Positions 17,059-26,172 are shown, numbered from the stretch's first letter. The stretch is 64,000 nt of DNA from Mesorhizobium sp. B2-7-1 (GCF_006440735.1 NZ_VFUA01000013.1:1-64000); one strand, 5' to 3'. Notes: a model not told the origin generated them from the letters alone. Numbers and translations are program-made.

Positions 17059-18174
17059 ATGGAACCAATCTGGGCGGTCGGCCTGATGACCGGCACGGTG
17101 CTCGACGGCAATATCGACGTGGCGTTGATCAAGACGGATGGCGAGCGCATCGCCGACACCGGCACCTACACGCTGGCCCCCTACCCGCAATCGATCCGTG
17201 CCTTGCTGGAAGAGACGCTGCGCCAGGCGCGCGCCTGGAATTTCGAGGGACCGGAGCCGGCGATCTTTCGCGAAGCCGAAGAAGCGCTGACGCGCGCGCA
17301 GTCGGCTGCGGTCAGAGACCTGGTCGAGAGCCAGGGCATGAGCATGGCCGATATCGGCGTCGTCGGCTTCCATGGGCAAACCGTGCTGCATCGCGCGCCG
17401 CAGCCGGGCAAGATCGGCAGGACTCGCCAGCTGGGCGACGGCGAACTGATGGCTTCGCTGCTCGGCGCCAAGGTCGCCTATGATTTCCGCTCGGCCGATG
17501 TCGCGGCCGGCGGGCAAGGCGCGCCTCTGGCCGCCGCCTACCACGCGGCGCTGCTGAAGGAGACGGACGCCAGCGGCGACACCGCCGTGCTCAATCTCGG
17601 CGGCGTCGGCAACATCACCTGGTGGGACGGCAAGGGCGATATCGTCGCCTTCGACACAGGGCCGGCCAATGCGCCGGTCAACGACTTCATCAAGGCGCAA
17701 GGGCTCGGCGAGATGGACCGGGACGGCAGACTGGCCGCAGCCGGCAAGGTCGACGAGGAAAGGCTCGCCCGGCTGCTCAAGCATCCCTACCTCACCAAGC
17801 CCTACCCGAAGTCGCTCGACCGGTTCGACTTCACTGCGGCGATGGCAGAGGGGCTCGGCGCGGAGGATGGCGCGGCGACGCTGACGGCCTTCACCGTGTC
17901 GGCCGTCGGCAAGGCGCTCGACCTTTTGCCGCGCCGGCCGAAGCGGCTCGCGGTGAGCGGCGGCGGCCGCCACAACCCGACGATGATGGCAATGCTCGAA
18001 AGCCGCGCCGACGTCGAGGTGGTGCAGGCAGAGACGCTTGGATGGAAGGGCGACGCGGTGGAAGCGGAATGTTTTGCTTTCCTCGCCGTGCGCGTGCTGC
18101 GCGGCCTGCCGATCAGCTTTCCGAGCACCACCGGCGCACCTGAGCCGATGCGCGGCGGAAAGCTCGCGGGTTAA
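17059..18174 (+). CDS. anmK: Anhydro-N-acetylmuramic acid kinase
   Basis: Cytosolic kinase of 371 residues that opens and phosphorylates 1,6-anhydro-MurNAc to MurNAc-6-phosphate, recycling cell-wall muropeptides. The N-terminal phosphate motif is [16 protein letters not shown], a variant of the usual MSGTSxDGxD. Other family motifs are [24 protein letters not shown] and [11 protein letters not shown]. The ATG at 17059 is the only start that begins at the conserved EPIWAVGLM block; upstream in-frame codons lack a ribosome site. It converges on the GNAT gene with the stop codons overlapping. Confidence 0.93.
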   Translation: MEPIWAVGLMTGTVLDGNIDVALIKTDGERIADTGTYTLAPYPQSIRALLEETLRQARAWNFEGPEPAIFREAEEALTRAQSAAVRDLVESQGMSMADIGVVGFHGQTVLHRAPQPGKIGRTRQLGDGELMASLLGAKVAYDFRSADVAAGGQGAPLAAAYHAALLKETDASGDTAVLNLGGVGNITWWDGKGDIVAFDTGPANAPVNDFIKAQGLGEMDRDGRLAAAGKVDEERLARLLKHPYLTKPYPKSLDRFDFTAAMAEGLGAEDGAATLTAFTVSAVGKALDLLPRRPKRLAVSGGGRHNPTMMAMLESRADVEVVQAETLGWKGDAVEAECFAFLAVRVLRGLPISFPSTTGAPEPMRGGKLAG

Positions 18175-18593
18175 GGCAACTTCTTCTGCAGGAAGATGCG
18201 GCTGCGGCCGGCGGGAAAGTCAGGCAGTTCGCCGAACGGCCTGTAGCCCTGGCGCCGGTAAACCTTCTCGGCGATGGGATTGAAGGTGTCGATCCAGGCG
18301 CCGTGGCAGCCACGTCCGATCGCCTCTTGTTCGGCAGTGTCGAGCATGCTGGCGGCCATGCGGCGGCCACGTAGCCTTTCGTCGACCCACAGCCACTGCA
18401 CATAGAGCCAGCCCCAGGCGGTGTAGCCGGAAATGCCGGCGACGATGTCGCCATGCTCGTCGCGCACGATAACCGCGAGCGGCTTCCGGCCCGATGCGCC
18501 AACATCGGCATCGTTGAAGGCACTGAGACTCCCACTCAGGAAAGCGAGGTCCTGCGGCAAGGGCTCGGCCGTGACTTCAAGGGTCGTCTTCAT
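18171..18593 (-). CDS. GNAT-family N-acetyltransferase
   Basis: Acetyl-CoA-dependent acyltransferase of 140 residues. The pyrophosphate-binding motif A is recognisable as [24 protein letters not shown] (R-x-x-G-x-x-A-like), followed by the [25 protein letters not shown] motif B with the Y-x-x-x-G-Y pattern. Start at 18593 (ATG). The acceptor substrate is unknown. Overlaps the end of anmK tail to tail by four bases. Confidence 0.82.
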   Translation of the reverse strand: MKTTLEVTAEPLPQDLAFLSGSLSAFNDADVGASGRKPLAVIVRDEHGDIVAGISGYTAWGWLYVQWLWVDERLRGRRMAASMLDTAEQEAIGRGCHGAWIDTFNPIAEKVYRRQGYRPFGELPDFPAGRSRIFLQKKLP

Positions 18594-18750
18594 CGCGCTT
18601 TTCGCTCCGGCCGATACTGCGCCAAGCCATATCGAAGGAGCCACGGCGTCGGCAAGCCAACCTCGGCCCTGAAAATAATTCCCACACCACGTATCCCGGA
18701 GCGCGCGTCGTACGTCCTAGGAGCGTCACCACGCAACAGGAGAAACTTCG

Positions 18751-19290
18751 ATGAGGAAATTGATCGTCGGCAGCTTCATTTCACTCGACGGCGTTATCGA
18801 GGCGCCGATGAACTGGGCGTCGCCCTTTTTTGTCGGAGATGCGCTGGAACATTCCTATCAGAAGGCCGGCGAGGCAGAGTACTTCCTGCTCGGACGCGTC
18901 ACCTACGAGTTGTTTTCCAGCCGATGGCCGCAGATCCAAGGCAAGTATATGGACCGCATGAACGGGATGAAGAAACTGGTCGCATCGCGGACCCTGAAAG
19001 AGGTCGGCTGGAACGCTTCCCTGATCGAAGGCAACATTGTGGAGGGCCTCGCCGCGATCAAGGCGCAAGGCGGCGGCGACATACTGAAATACGGCATCAG
19101 CCAGCTCGACCAGACCTTGCTCGCCAGCGGGCTGGTCGACGAATATCAGCTGTCCATCCTGCCGACACGTGTCGGCTATGGGAAGCGCGCCTTCCAGGAT
19201 GTCGACCCATCCCTGGTCAGGTTGGAGCTCACGGACACACGCCGGTTCGAGAGTGGCATCGTGACGCTGACCTATCGCGTGCTGAAATGA
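18751..19290 (+). CDS. Dihydrofolate reductase/RibD C-terminal domain family protein
   Basis: Stand-alone RibD_C-type reductase of 179 residues, similar to YyaP/YwjB proteins. It begins with RKLIVGSFISLDGVIEAP; the middle has the FLLGRVTYELFSSRWP motif and the C-terminal half the GGGDILKYGISQLDQTLLASGLVDEYQLSILP motif that contacts NADPH. The physiological substrate of these proteins is unknown. Preceded by CAGGAG. It is followed in the same orientation by a GFA gene and an ECF sigma gene, a loose group that may share regulation. Confidence 0.85.
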   Translation: MRKLIVGSFISLDGVIEAPMNWASPFFVGDALEHSYQKAGEAEYFLLGRVTYELFSSRWPQIQGKYMDRMNGMKKLVASRTLKEVGWNASLIEGNIVEGLAAIKAQGGGDILKYGISQLDQTLLASGLVDEYQLSILPTRVGYGKRAFQDVDPSLVRLELTDTRRFESGIVTLTYRVLK

Positions 19291-19381
19291 TCTTGGCGCG
19301 CACGTATCCTTTTCCCGCTGCCATCCGTCCTGGAGTCGGCCGGCGATCATGCCGGTCGGCGAGCACGGAGACCATCGGGCT

Positions 19382-19801
19382 ATGTTGAAGACCTACGCAG
19401 GAAGCTGCCATTGCGGCAAAGTGCGGTTCGAGGCCGATATCGATCTCAGCCGGGGAACCGTCAAATGCAATTGCTCGACATGCGCCAAGACGCGCTCCTG
19501 GGTGGGCTTCGTCGGTCCGCAGCACTATCGCCTTGTGTCCGGCGCCGAGGCGCAGACCGAATACCAGTGGACCCCGCCGGGCCGGGAGGCGCCCAGCGTC
19601 CAGTATCATTTCTGCGCGACCTGCGGCGTGCGCATGCCGGCGCGTGGCGACGTTCCGGCGCTTGGCGGCATCGTCTACGCCATTCCGATGGCGGCTCTCG
19701 ACGGGATAGACCCGGAAGAACTGGCGGCGGCGCCGGTGATGCATGTCGACGGCAGACATGATCGCTTCGATCGGACTCCCGACGACATCAGGACGATGTA
19801 G
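19382..19801 (+). CDS. GFA family (Gfa-like zinc) protein
   Basis: Small zinc protein of 139 residues of the glutathione-dependent formaldehyde-activating family. Zinc cysteines are Cys9 and Cys11 (GSCHCGKVRF), Cys29, Cys31 and Cys34 (CNCSTC) and the later FCATCG pair. Most members are not glutathione-formaldehyde enzymes and have no assigned function, so none is claimed here. The start at 19382 has GGAG about ten bases upstream. It lies between the RibD_C-like gene and the ECF sigma gene. Confidence 0.85.
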   Translation: MLKTYAGSCHCGKVRFEADIDLSRGTVKCNCSTCAKTRSWVGFVGPQHYRLVSGAEAQTEYQWTPPGREAPSVQYHFCATCGVRMPARGDVPALGGIVYAIPMAALDGIDPEELAAAPVMHVDGRHDRFDRTPDDIRTM

Positions 19802-19849
19802 CATGGCGGACCTTGCCTCACGGGAAGCGCATACGGAGTTCGTGTCGCC

Positions 19850-20767
19850 ATGACGATGCAGCCAAGACTTGAGCCTAGCGGGCTCTTCGACATTCGCTAC
19901 GCCGCATTCCTGGAAACGGTTGCGCATCTGCGGGAGCGGCTGCACCGCTATTGCACGCGCATGACTGGCTCGGCGCTCGACGGTGAGGACGTCATGCAGG
20001 AAACGCTGTTCGAGATCTATCGCAAGATCGAGAAGATCGACGATCCTGGCGCGCTTCGTTCATGGATGTTTCGCACCGCGCATAACCGCTGCATCGACTT
20101 CCTGCGCAACCGGAAAACGCGCCAGCGCGCCGAGGCCAATTTCGCGGTCGATGAGATCGTCATGCCGGGCGAGCTCGTGGGCCAGAGCGCCGGTCGCGCC
20201 ATAGAACGGCTGGTGATCCACCTGCCGCCGAAGGAGCGCGCCTGCATTCTGCTGAAGGACGTCTTCGACCATTCGCTGGAAGAGATAGCCGATCTCGTCG
20301 GCTCGACGGTCGGCGGCGTCAAGGCGGCCTTGAGCCGCGGCCGCGCCAAGCTGGCCGCGCTGCCGGGCCAGCCGGCCGTTCGCCCGGAGCCTTCGCCGGA
20401 TCCCGAGCTGTCAAAACTGCTCAACCGCTATGTCGAACTCTTCAACCGCCGTGACTGGGACGGCGTGCGGGCATTGACCAGCGCCGACGCGCAATTGCGG
20501 GTGTCGGACTGCTTCAGGGGGTCTTTGTTGGATTCGATCTATTTCGTCGAATATGAAAAGGGCAAGGACAACTGGAAAATGGCGATCGGCGCGGTCGATG
20601 GCGAGATCGTGCTGCTCGTGCTTCACCGCGGCGAAGCCGGCTGGGAATCGGCCTATCCGGTTCGGATCGAAGCGACCGAGGGTGCCGTCATTCGGATCAG
20701 CGACTATTATGCGTGTCCGTGGCTGCTGAAGGTGGCACGCATGGTGACCGTTGCGAACCCAGACTGA
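19850..20767 (+). CDS. ECF-type RNA polymerase sigma factor with C-terminal NTF2-like extension
   Basis: Sigma factor of 305 residues. Region 2 (about 25-95) includes DGEDVMQETLFEIYRKI and SWMFRTAHNRCIDFLR; region 4 (about 130-175) includes LPPKERACILLKDVFDHSLEEIADLVGSTVGGVKAALSRGRAKL. The C-terminal 120 residues resemble a SnoaL/NTF2-like fold (LLNRYVELFNRRDWDGVRAL), as in sigma factors controlled by a fused extension rather than an anti-sigma factor. It lacks the WLPEP and DGGG motifs of the ECF41 protein at 35906, so it belongs to another group. No target promoter could be defined. Confidence 0.85.
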   Translation: MTMQPRLEPSGLFDIRYAAFLETVAHLRERLHRYCTRMTGSALDGEDVMQETLFEIYRKIEKIDDPGALRSWMFRTAHNRCIDFLRNRKTRQRAEANFAVDEIVMPGELVGQSAGRAIERLVIHLPPKERACILLKDVFDHSLEEIADLVGSTVGGVKAALSRGRAKLAALPGQPAVRPEPSPDPELSKLLNRYVELFNRRDWDGVRALTSADAQLRVSDCFRGSLLDSIYFVEYEKGKDNWKMAIGAVDGEIVLLVLHRGEAGWESAYPVRIEATEGAVIRISDYYACPWLLKVARMVTVANPD

Positions 20768-20771
20768 TCGG

Positions 20772-21950
20772 TCAGCCCGCTGACCGCCAAGCCGCGGCGG
20801 CCGCCGCCACCAGCATCAATCCCGCGGCGATCAGAGCGCAGTTGGCAAAGCCGAGGCTCGTGTAGAGCGGGCCGAAGCCTGCCGTGCCGATTGTGACGGC
20901 CAGATAGGTGACTGCGCTGTTCAGCCCCATGATGGTGCCGCGTCGCGACGCGTCGAGGGCGGTCAGGCGCATGACCAGCACGTTGAGCCCGAAATGGTTG
21001 GCGAGGCCCCAGACGGCTATTGACGCAAGCAGCAGGCCGAAGCCGCCGCTCGCCAAAGCGATCGCGACGTAGACGGCGGCGACCAGCAGATAGGCGAAGG
21101 GCATGACGCGGCGCGCGCCGAGCCGGTCGATGACACTGTCCAGTAATGCGGCCGCGCCGAAGCCGAGGCCATAGGCGACCGCCGCCAGGCCGTTGGCGCT
21201 GACCGGCTCGTCGAGAGACTCGTGCAGATGGTCGCCGAGATAGCCGTAAACGCCATAGAAGGCGGTCATGAAGGCGCCGCAGGCAATGAGCAGCGGCACT
21301 ATGCCGGGAACGGTGAGCGCGCCGAGCGGCGAAGGCGCCGGGCCGGTTTTCCTGGTGTCATGCAGCGAGCTCATCGCCAGGCCGGCAACGGCCGCTCCCG
21401 CCAGCAGCGCCACGGCCGCGAAGACGGCGCGCCAGTGGATTAGGTCGGCGATCACGGCCGACAGCGAGACACCGGCGACCATCGAGAGCGTCCAGCCGGT
21501 CAGCACCACGCCGATGGTGCCGCTCTCGCGGCCGGGCGGGGCGATCGCGGCCGAGCTGGCGTAGATCGCCGGCATGGCGATGCCGGCAGCAATGCCGGCA
21601 ACGAGTTGCGCCGTGACGAGCAACACGACCGTCGGCGCCAAAGCACTGGCGACGAGCGCCAGAGCCAGCAACAAGAGTGCGCCCTGCAACATGCGCCGCG
21701 CGCCGATCCTGTCGATGTAGCGGGCGAGGAAGAGCGCGCTGGCGGACGTGCCGAGGCCGAAGGCGGCGGCCGCTGTCATCACCGCCGGCACGCTGGTCCC
21801 GAACGATGCAGCCACCGCCGGCGCGATCGGTCCCAGAACCAGCGAGTTGGAGCCGATAACGGCGATACAGCCCGTCAGCAGATAGGCGGCGGCCGGTATC
21901 GGCGCCCGAGGCGCGCCGGTCATAATTGCAGATTGATTGGTGTTCGACAT
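20772..21950 (-). CDS. MFS transporter
   Basis: Twelve-helix major facilitator of 392 residues, probably a drug/metabolite:H+ antiporter of the arabinose-efflux (AraJ-like) group. Visible features are FLARYIDRIGARRM in the helix 2-3 loop, a helix 4-5 region with GIAAGIAMPAIYASSAAIAPP, and DRLGARRVMPFAYLL in the second half. Divergent from an Lrp/AsnC regulator 48 bases away, with an inverted repeat between them, so the regulator probably controls it. Ends four bases from the convergent sigma gene. Substrate unknown. Confidence 0.85.
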   Translation of the reverse strand: MSNTNQSAIMTGAPRAPIPAAAYLLTGCIAVIGSNSLVLGPIAPAVAASFGTSVPAVMTAAAAFGLGTSASALFLARYIDRIGARRMLQGALLLLALALVASALAPTVVLLVTAQLVAGIAAGIAMPAIYASSAAIAPPGRESGTIGVVLTGWTLSMVAGVSLSAVIADLIHWRAVFAAVALLAGAAVAGLAMSSLHDTRKTGPAPSPLGALTVPGIVPLLIACGAFMTAFYGVYGYLGDHLHESLDEPVSANGLAAVAYGLGFGAAALLDSVIDRLGARRVMPFAYLLVAAVYVAIALASGGFGLLLASIAVWGLANHFGLNVLVMRLTALDASRRGTIMGLNSAVTYLAVTIGTAGFGPLYTSLGFANCALIAAGLMLVAAAAAAWRSAG

Positions 21951-21951
21951 A

Positions 21952-21990
21952 TCTCCATAATGGCCGAACTAAATTCCGCAGCAATGGAGA
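21952..21990. promoter_or_regulatory. Inverted repeat TCTCCAT-N25-ATGGAGA in the MFS/Lrp divergent promoter
   Basis: TCTCCAT at 21952-21958 and ATGGAGA at 21984-21990 are exact complements. The right arm is itself part of a smaller palindrome, ATGGAGAATTTCCAT (21984-21998). The arms cover both translation start regions, as expected for an autoregulating Lrp-type octamer that also controls the divergent transporter. GGAGA in the right arm doubles as the ribosome site of the regulator gene. Confidence 0.5.
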
Positions 21991-21998
21991 ATTTCCAT

Positions 21999-22538
21999 AT
22001 GAACGCAGAAACAGATGACATTCAGCGGAACAAGCAGCCGGTCCGTGAGATCGACCCGATCGACCGAAAGATATTAGGCGTCCTCGTGGAGGACGCGACC
22101 ATCAGCTATGCCGATCTGGGCGAGCGCGTCGGCCTCTCGCCGCCGGCGGCGCATGAGCGGGTCAAGCGGCTGAAGCGCAGCGGCGCTATCCGCGCCACCT
22201 CGGCGATCATCGATCCGAGGGCGGTGAAGAAGCCGCTGCTCGCCTTCGTGCATATCGACACAAGGGGCTGGGGCAAGACGCCGGAGCTAATGGCGGTCTC
22301 CAAATATCCGGAGGTGGAGGAAATCCACACGGTGGCCGGCGACACCTGCATGCTGCTCAAGGTACGCACCGAGGACACGCGGGCGCTGGAGGGATTGCTG
22401 GCCCGCCTCTACGACACGCCCGGCGTTACCTCGACGCGCAGCTATGTCGTGCTGTCGACCTATCTCGAGCGTCCGGTGCAGCCGGAGATCACGAGCGAGT
22501 GGCCGGCACCGAAGCACATGGCAAACCCGATGTATTAG
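21999..22538 (+). CDS. Lrp/AsnC-family transcriptional regulator
   Basis: Feast/famine regulator of 179 residues. The N-terminal HTH is IDRKILGVLVEDATISYADLGERVGLSPPAAHERVKRLKRSGAI; the C-terminal RAM (effector/oligomerisation) domain contains VEEIHTVAGDTCMLLKVRTEDTRALEGLL. Of the three in-frame ATGs (21960, 21984, 21999) only 21999 has a well-placed GGAGA, eight bases upstream. Probably controls the divergent MFS gene. The ligand is likely an amino acid but cannot be specified. Confidence 0.9.
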   Translation: MNAETDDIQRNKQPVREIDPIDRKILGVLVEDATISYADLGERVGLSPPAAHERVKRLKRSGAIRATSAIIDPRAVKKPLLAFVHIDTRGWGKTPELMAVSKYPEVEEIHTVAGDTCMLLKVRTEDTRALEGLLARLYDTPGVTSTRSYVVLSTYLERPVQPEITSEWPAPKHMANPMY

Positions 22539-23038
22539 GCCGCCGCCAACTGACGGCGCCTGGCACGCGCCAGCAGGTAGAAGGCCGCGACATGTGTGAT
22601 CATCAAAAGCGGCACGTAGAGGATCGGGATCGCATAGGTCGCGCCCAATTGCCCGGCGTGGCCGGGAAGGTCGAGCACGACGCCGTGGTAGTAGTCGCCG
22701 GCAAGGTCGACCACGCCCACCACATTGAAGGCGACGACCAGAGGCCAGAAGATCGCGGGCCTCGCCGCCAAGAGCAGCGCCAACATGGCGAGCAGACCGG
22801 TGGCGAAGTCGCCATAGGCGGCGAAGCTTGCGAAGCCAGGAGCAAGGTCGGGGCCGACCGCGCCCGGAATGAGGAAGACGAGCCCGAAGAAGCGGAAACT
22901 GTGCAGCGTGGCGATGGCGCGCTGCGCTTCTGCCGGCTCCATCGATCTCAGTCTTGGCCAGACATAGGCGGCGAAGCAGAGCAGCCACGGCACGTAGCCC
23001 AGTGCGAGATGAATGTTGAAGATTACGGCCGGTGACAT
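22535..23038 (-). CDS. Conserved integral membrane protein of unknown function
   Basis: Protein of 167 residues with about five hydrophobic helices: IFNIHLALGYVPWLLCFAAYVW, a FRFFGLVFLIPGAVGP segment, AARPAIFWPLVVAFNVVGVVDLAGDYYHG, and YVPLLMITHVAAFYLLAR. The ATG at 23038 has GGGAGG six bases upstream. I do not recognise a functional family. It overlaps the stop of the Lrp gene tail to tail by four bases and lies downstream of the palindromic repeat at 23065. The methyltransferase gene upstream has the same orientation, so co-transcription is possible. Confidence 0.7.
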   Translation of the reverse strand: MSPAVIFNIHLALGYVPWLLCFAAYVWPRLRSMEPAEAQRAIATLHSFRFFGLVFLIPGAVGPDLAPGFASFAAYGDFATGLLAMLALLLAARPAIFWPLVVAFNVVGVVDLAGDYYHGVVLDLPGHAGQLGATYAIPILYVPLLMITHVAAFYLLARARRRQLAAA

Positions 23039-23064
23039 CTTCGCCTCCCTCAATGTTAGTTTTC

Positions 23065-23108
23065 GCAATTCCGGACGGAAAACCGCTGAACACTTTTCCT
23101 GGAATTGC
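23065..23108. repeat. Dispersed palindromic repeat, copy 2
   Basis: Second copy of the GCAATTCCGGACGGAAAACC...GGAATTGC element, same orientation as 9930-9971. It fills most of the gap between the methyltransferase stop (23109) and the membrane protein start, so it would be transcribed between the two genes. Confidence 0.85.
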
Positions 23109-23936
23109 TCAGTTGACCGGAACGGCCTCGAACACCGCCGTCAGGATGCCCAGCCGTCCCTCCATCAGATTGCGTCCGAGATTGGTGGCGAATTCGGCGA
23201 AACCCTGCCCCATGACGACGCCGAGATTGAGCGAAGGCGGCGGCCCGGAGGCGCGGAACTCGGCAAACCAGGCCTTGGCGGCAGCCGTGTCGTCGCGGCG
23301 GACGAGCGTGCCGAAGCCGGCGGCTTCGATCGCTTCGCAGGTCGCGTCGGCCGGCAGCAGAAAGCTTTCACCCGGCGTCCTTGCCCAAGGCACCGGATAG
23401 TGTGGGTCGCCGCCGTTGAGCACGACGTCGAAGGTCGCGAATTTTCCACCCGGCTTCAGCACGCGCCTGATCTCGCGGTAGAGCAGCGGCCGGTCGGTTA
23501 TGTTCATCGCCACATGCTGCAAAAGCGCGGCGTCGAACATGCCGTCCTTGAAGGGAAGCGCCAGCGCGCTGCCGGTTTCGAACGACACTTTGCCGTCCTG
23601 CCCGGTTCGCGCGGTCAGATAGCGCGCGGCCTCGACAAAGGGGGCGCTGAGGTCGACGCCGGTTACCTTGCAGCCATAGGTCGCCTCGAGGAAGCGAGCC
23701 GGCCCGCCAACGCCCGATCCGACGTCGAGCACCGACATGCCGGCGGTAATGGCGGCGAGATTGGCGAGTTCCGCTGTCGCGACCAGCCCGCGGGTGTGGA
23801 ACTGGTCGAGCGTCGCCAGTTGCTCGGGCTTCAACCGCCCTTCCTCAGGGCCGAAGACCGCCAGCGCGGTCCTCAATCGATCGGTCAATCCTGTTGCGCG
23901 ATAGTGATCGCGCACGCGGTCCAGTTCATCGGTCAT
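23109..23936 (-). CDS. SAM-dependent methyltransferase (class I)
   Basis: Rossmann-type methyltransferase of 275 residues. Motif I is LDVGSGVGGPARFL, then VTGVDLSAPFVEAA, and motif III-like LLQHVAMNITDRPLLYREIRRVLKPGG. The layout is like that of sarcosine/dimethylglycine or tocopherol methyltransferases (small-molecule methylation), but the acceptor is not identifiable. The ATG at 23936 has AAGGGAAG upstream. Divergent from a LysR-type regulator gene (84 bases), a usual target arrangement. Confidence 0.85.
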   Translation of the reverse strand: MTDELDRVRDHYRATGLTDRLRTALAVFGPEEGRLKPEQLATLDQFHTRGLVATAELANLAAITAGMSVLDVGSGVGGPARFLEATYGCKVTGVDLSAPFVEAARYLTARTGQDGKVSFETGSALALPFKDGMFDAALLQHVAMNITDRPLLYREIRRVLKPGGKFATFDVVLNGGDPHYPVPWARTPGESFLLPADATCEAIEAAGFGTLVRRDDTAAAKAWFAEFRASGPPPSLNLGVVMGQGFAEFATNLGRNLMEGRLGILTAVFEAVPVN

Positions 23937-24020
23937 TGCCACTTCCCTTTGATGTTCCAGGTCACGCAAGAGATATGGCGGCTTTCTGCGAGCGACTATC
24001 CGCGATAATGTCGACGGGTC

Positions 24021-24965
24021 ATGAAGCAGAACTTCACAGTCAGGCATGGCGCCCTCGACGGCGTCGAAGCATTCTTGAGCGTCGCCAGGCACCGCAATTT
24101 CCGCAAGGCGGCGGCCGAGCTTGCCGTCACGCCGTCAGCGATCAGCCAGGCGATACGCACGCTCGAGGCGCGCATCGGTGCTGCGCTCTTTATCCGCACG
24201 ACGCGCAGCGTCGGCCTGACGGAAGCGGGTGAGCGCTTTTTCGCCCGCGCTCGGCCTGCCTTCGAGGAGTTGATCGCCGCGAGCGAGATCGCGCGCGGGA
24301 TTGGCCAGCGGCCAGCCGGGCTGTTGCGCCTTTCAGTGCCGCCGGCCGTCGTGCCGATGCTGCTGGAGCCGATGATCGCCTCCTTCTGCCAGGCCTATCC
24401 CGAGATCGAGCTGGAGATCGTCGCCAGCGGCGAGTTGGCCGATCTCGCCGCCGAAGGATTCGACGCCGGCATCCGCATGGGCGATCTGATCGCGCCCGAC
24501 ATGGTCGCGATCCGGCTGACGCCGTCCTTCCCGATGATGGTCGTCGGCAGTCCCGATTATCTGCGCCGGCGCGCCACGCCTGAGCGCATCGAGGACCTGC
24601 GCGACCACGCCTGCCTGCGCCTGCGCCGCTCGAACGGCTCGGTTGCGCCCTGGTCCTTCATCGACGGCAACAAGACGATAGAGGCAATCGTCTCGGGACC
24701 GCTGATCGCGCATGACTATCCGTCGCTGCTCGGCGCGGCGATCCAGGGTGTCGGGCTGGCCCAGGTGCCCGGTCCGATCGCCGAAGCGCCGATCGCCGAT
24801 GGACGCCTGCAGGCGCTGCTCGGCCGCTTCGCGGTGACCACGCCGGGCGTTTTCCTCTATTACCCGGAACGGCACCAGGTGCTCCCCAAATTGCGCGCCT
24901 TCATCGACCACATCAGGCAACCGGCCGGCGCCCCGAAGCGACCGAGCGGGCAGAAGCAAAATTGA
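24021..24965 (+). CDS. LysR-family transcriptional regulator
   Basis: LTTR of 314 residues. The N-terminal winged HTH is FLSVARHRNFRKAAAELAVTPSAISQAIRTLEARIGAALFIRTTRSVGLTEAG; the C-terminal substrate-binding domain starts near residue 90 (GLLRLSVPPAVVPMLLEP). It belongs to the GcvA/PecT-like group with the FDAGIRMG-DLI segment. Likely controls the divergent methyltransferase gene; effector unknown. Confidence 0.9.
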   Translation: MKQNFTVRHGALDGVEAFLSVARHRNFRKAAAELAVTPSAISQAIRTLEARIGAALFIRTTRSVGLTEAGERFFARARPAFEELIAASEIARGIGQRPAGLLRLSVPPAVVPMLLEPMIASFCQAYPEIELEIVASGELADLAAEGFDAGIRMGDLIAPDMVAIRLTPSFPMMVVGSPDYLRRRATPERIEDLRDHACLRLRRSNGSVAPWSFIDGNKTIEAIVSGPLIAHDYPSLLGAAIQGVGLAQVPGPIAEAPIADGRLQALLGRFAVTTPGVFLYYPERHQVLPKLRAFIDHIRQPAGAPKRPSGQKQN

Positions 24966-24969
24966 CGTC

Positions 24970-26118
24970 TCATGGCGTCGGCTGTGTTCGCGGATATTCG
25001 AGCTGCATGGCGACGAAATCCGTGGTGCGTGCGCCGTAGCGCGCCGTGATATTATCGAGCGTCCGATCCAGGGCCTTTGCCGGCGGCACGTCCACCATGG
25101 CCTGCACCTTGCGATCCACCGGCCAGTCGGCTGCGACCCGATCAGGCAGGATGCGGATGCCTTCGCGACTGACGACGGCGCCATCCTTCGCGGCAAAGGT
25201 GACCGCGCCGGAACGAAAGGTTCGCGACCATGCGTCCGCCGCAAGCGCCAGCGACACCTCGTCCATGCCCGGCGTCAGCGGGATGCCGAGTTGCTCGTGG
25301 TTGAAGAAAGCGAGCGTGTTGCCGATCGCCGTCAGCGCGAAAGGCCGGGTGAATTTGAAGGCGCCGCTGTCATGGCGCGCGTCCCAATGGTCAAGGCCGA
25401 GATCGCGGGCGACGGCTTCGGCTTTCTCATGGCCCGCAATCGCCTCGATCAAGGTCAGCATCATCGGCATCGACGCGGTGATGCCGGTGGTGGTCGCGAC
25501 ATTCCCGTCGACGACGTAGCGACGGTCGGCGACATAGCGGATCGTCGGATGTTTCTGGCGCAATTCCTTCAGCGAATACCAATGCGTCGTCGCACGCTTG
25601 CCATCGAGCAAGCCGCTGGCGCCCACCACCGTGGCGCCGACGCAGACGCCGATCACCATGGCCCCCTTGGCCGACTGCGCCCTGATCCATTTCAACACGT
25701 CCGGATCGTCGTCGCGCATCATGGCGGGAACGATGACGTAGTCGGCGCCTTCCGGATGCTGGGCGTCGAAGGCCGCCGTCGTCGCATCCGGTTCGACGCG
25801 TAGGGCCGGGTGCAGTTGAACCGGTCCCGGCCGTGTCGCCAGCGCGACGACATCCGCGACGTCGGCGCGGCGCAGGATGCCGTATGGCATCAGATAATCG
25901 GTGGTCTCGGTGCCGTCATTGACGCCGATAATCGCGATCAGCGGGCGAGGCCGTTTCGGCTTCAGCGCCGCGAGTGTGGCCTCGGCTTCCCTGGCGTCAA
26001 TCGCCGGCTGCACCGCGGCCAGCGACGCGGAAGGCAGCGAAAGCAGCCAGCCGGCGCCGACCACCGCGAAAATCAGCAGGACGCCGAGGACGCTCCACAA
26101 CACGACACGCAGGCTCAT
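24970..26118 (-). CDS. Membrane-anchored DJ-1/PfpI family protein
   Basis: Protein of 382 residues. One N-terminal hydrophobic helix (VVLWSVLGVLLIFAVVGAGWLL) probably anchors it in the inner membrane with the remainder periplasmic. A DJ-1/PfpI (class I amidotransferase-like) domain follows, with the nucleophile elbow in GVCVGATVVGASGLLDGKRATTHWYSL, as in GlxA-type sensors. The start at 26118 has AAGGA upstream. Beyond the DJ-1 domain about 150 residues have no family I recognise. Divergent from a GlxA-type regulator whose sensor domain is homologous, so the two may handle related ligands. Confidence 0.78.
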   Translation of the reverse strand: MSLRVVLWSVLGVLLIFAVVGAGWLLSLPSASLAAVQPAIDAREAEATLAALKPKRPRPLIAIIGVNDGTETTDYLMPYGILRRADVADVVALATRPGPVQLHPALRVEPDATTAAFDAQHPEGADYVIVPAMMRDDDPDVLKWIRAQSAKGAMVIGVCVGATVVGASGLLDGKRATTHWYSLKELRQKHPTIRYVADRRYVVDGNVATTTGITASMPMMLTLIEAIAGHEKAEAVARDLGLDHWDARHDSGAFKFTRPFALTAIGNTLAFFNHEQLGIPLTPGMDEVSLALAADAWSRTFRSGAVTFAAKDGAVVSREGIRILPDRVAADWPVDRKVQAMVDVPPAKALDRTLDNITARYGARTTDFVAMQLEYPRTQPTP

Positions 26119-26153
26119 GGCTTGGTCCTTCCAGTCTTTAACGCTTGACCGGC

Positions 26154-26172
26154 AACCTAGCTCCGTTAGGTT
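26154..26172. promoter_or_regulatory. Inverted repeat AACCTA-N7-TAGGTT between divergent DJ-1 genes
   Basis: A 19-bp dyad with perfect 6-bp arms in the 89-base divergent promoter. TTGACC just upstream (26145-26150) could serve as a -35 for the plus-strand regulator gene. Likely binding site of the GlxA-type regulator, by position only. Confidence 0.4.
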
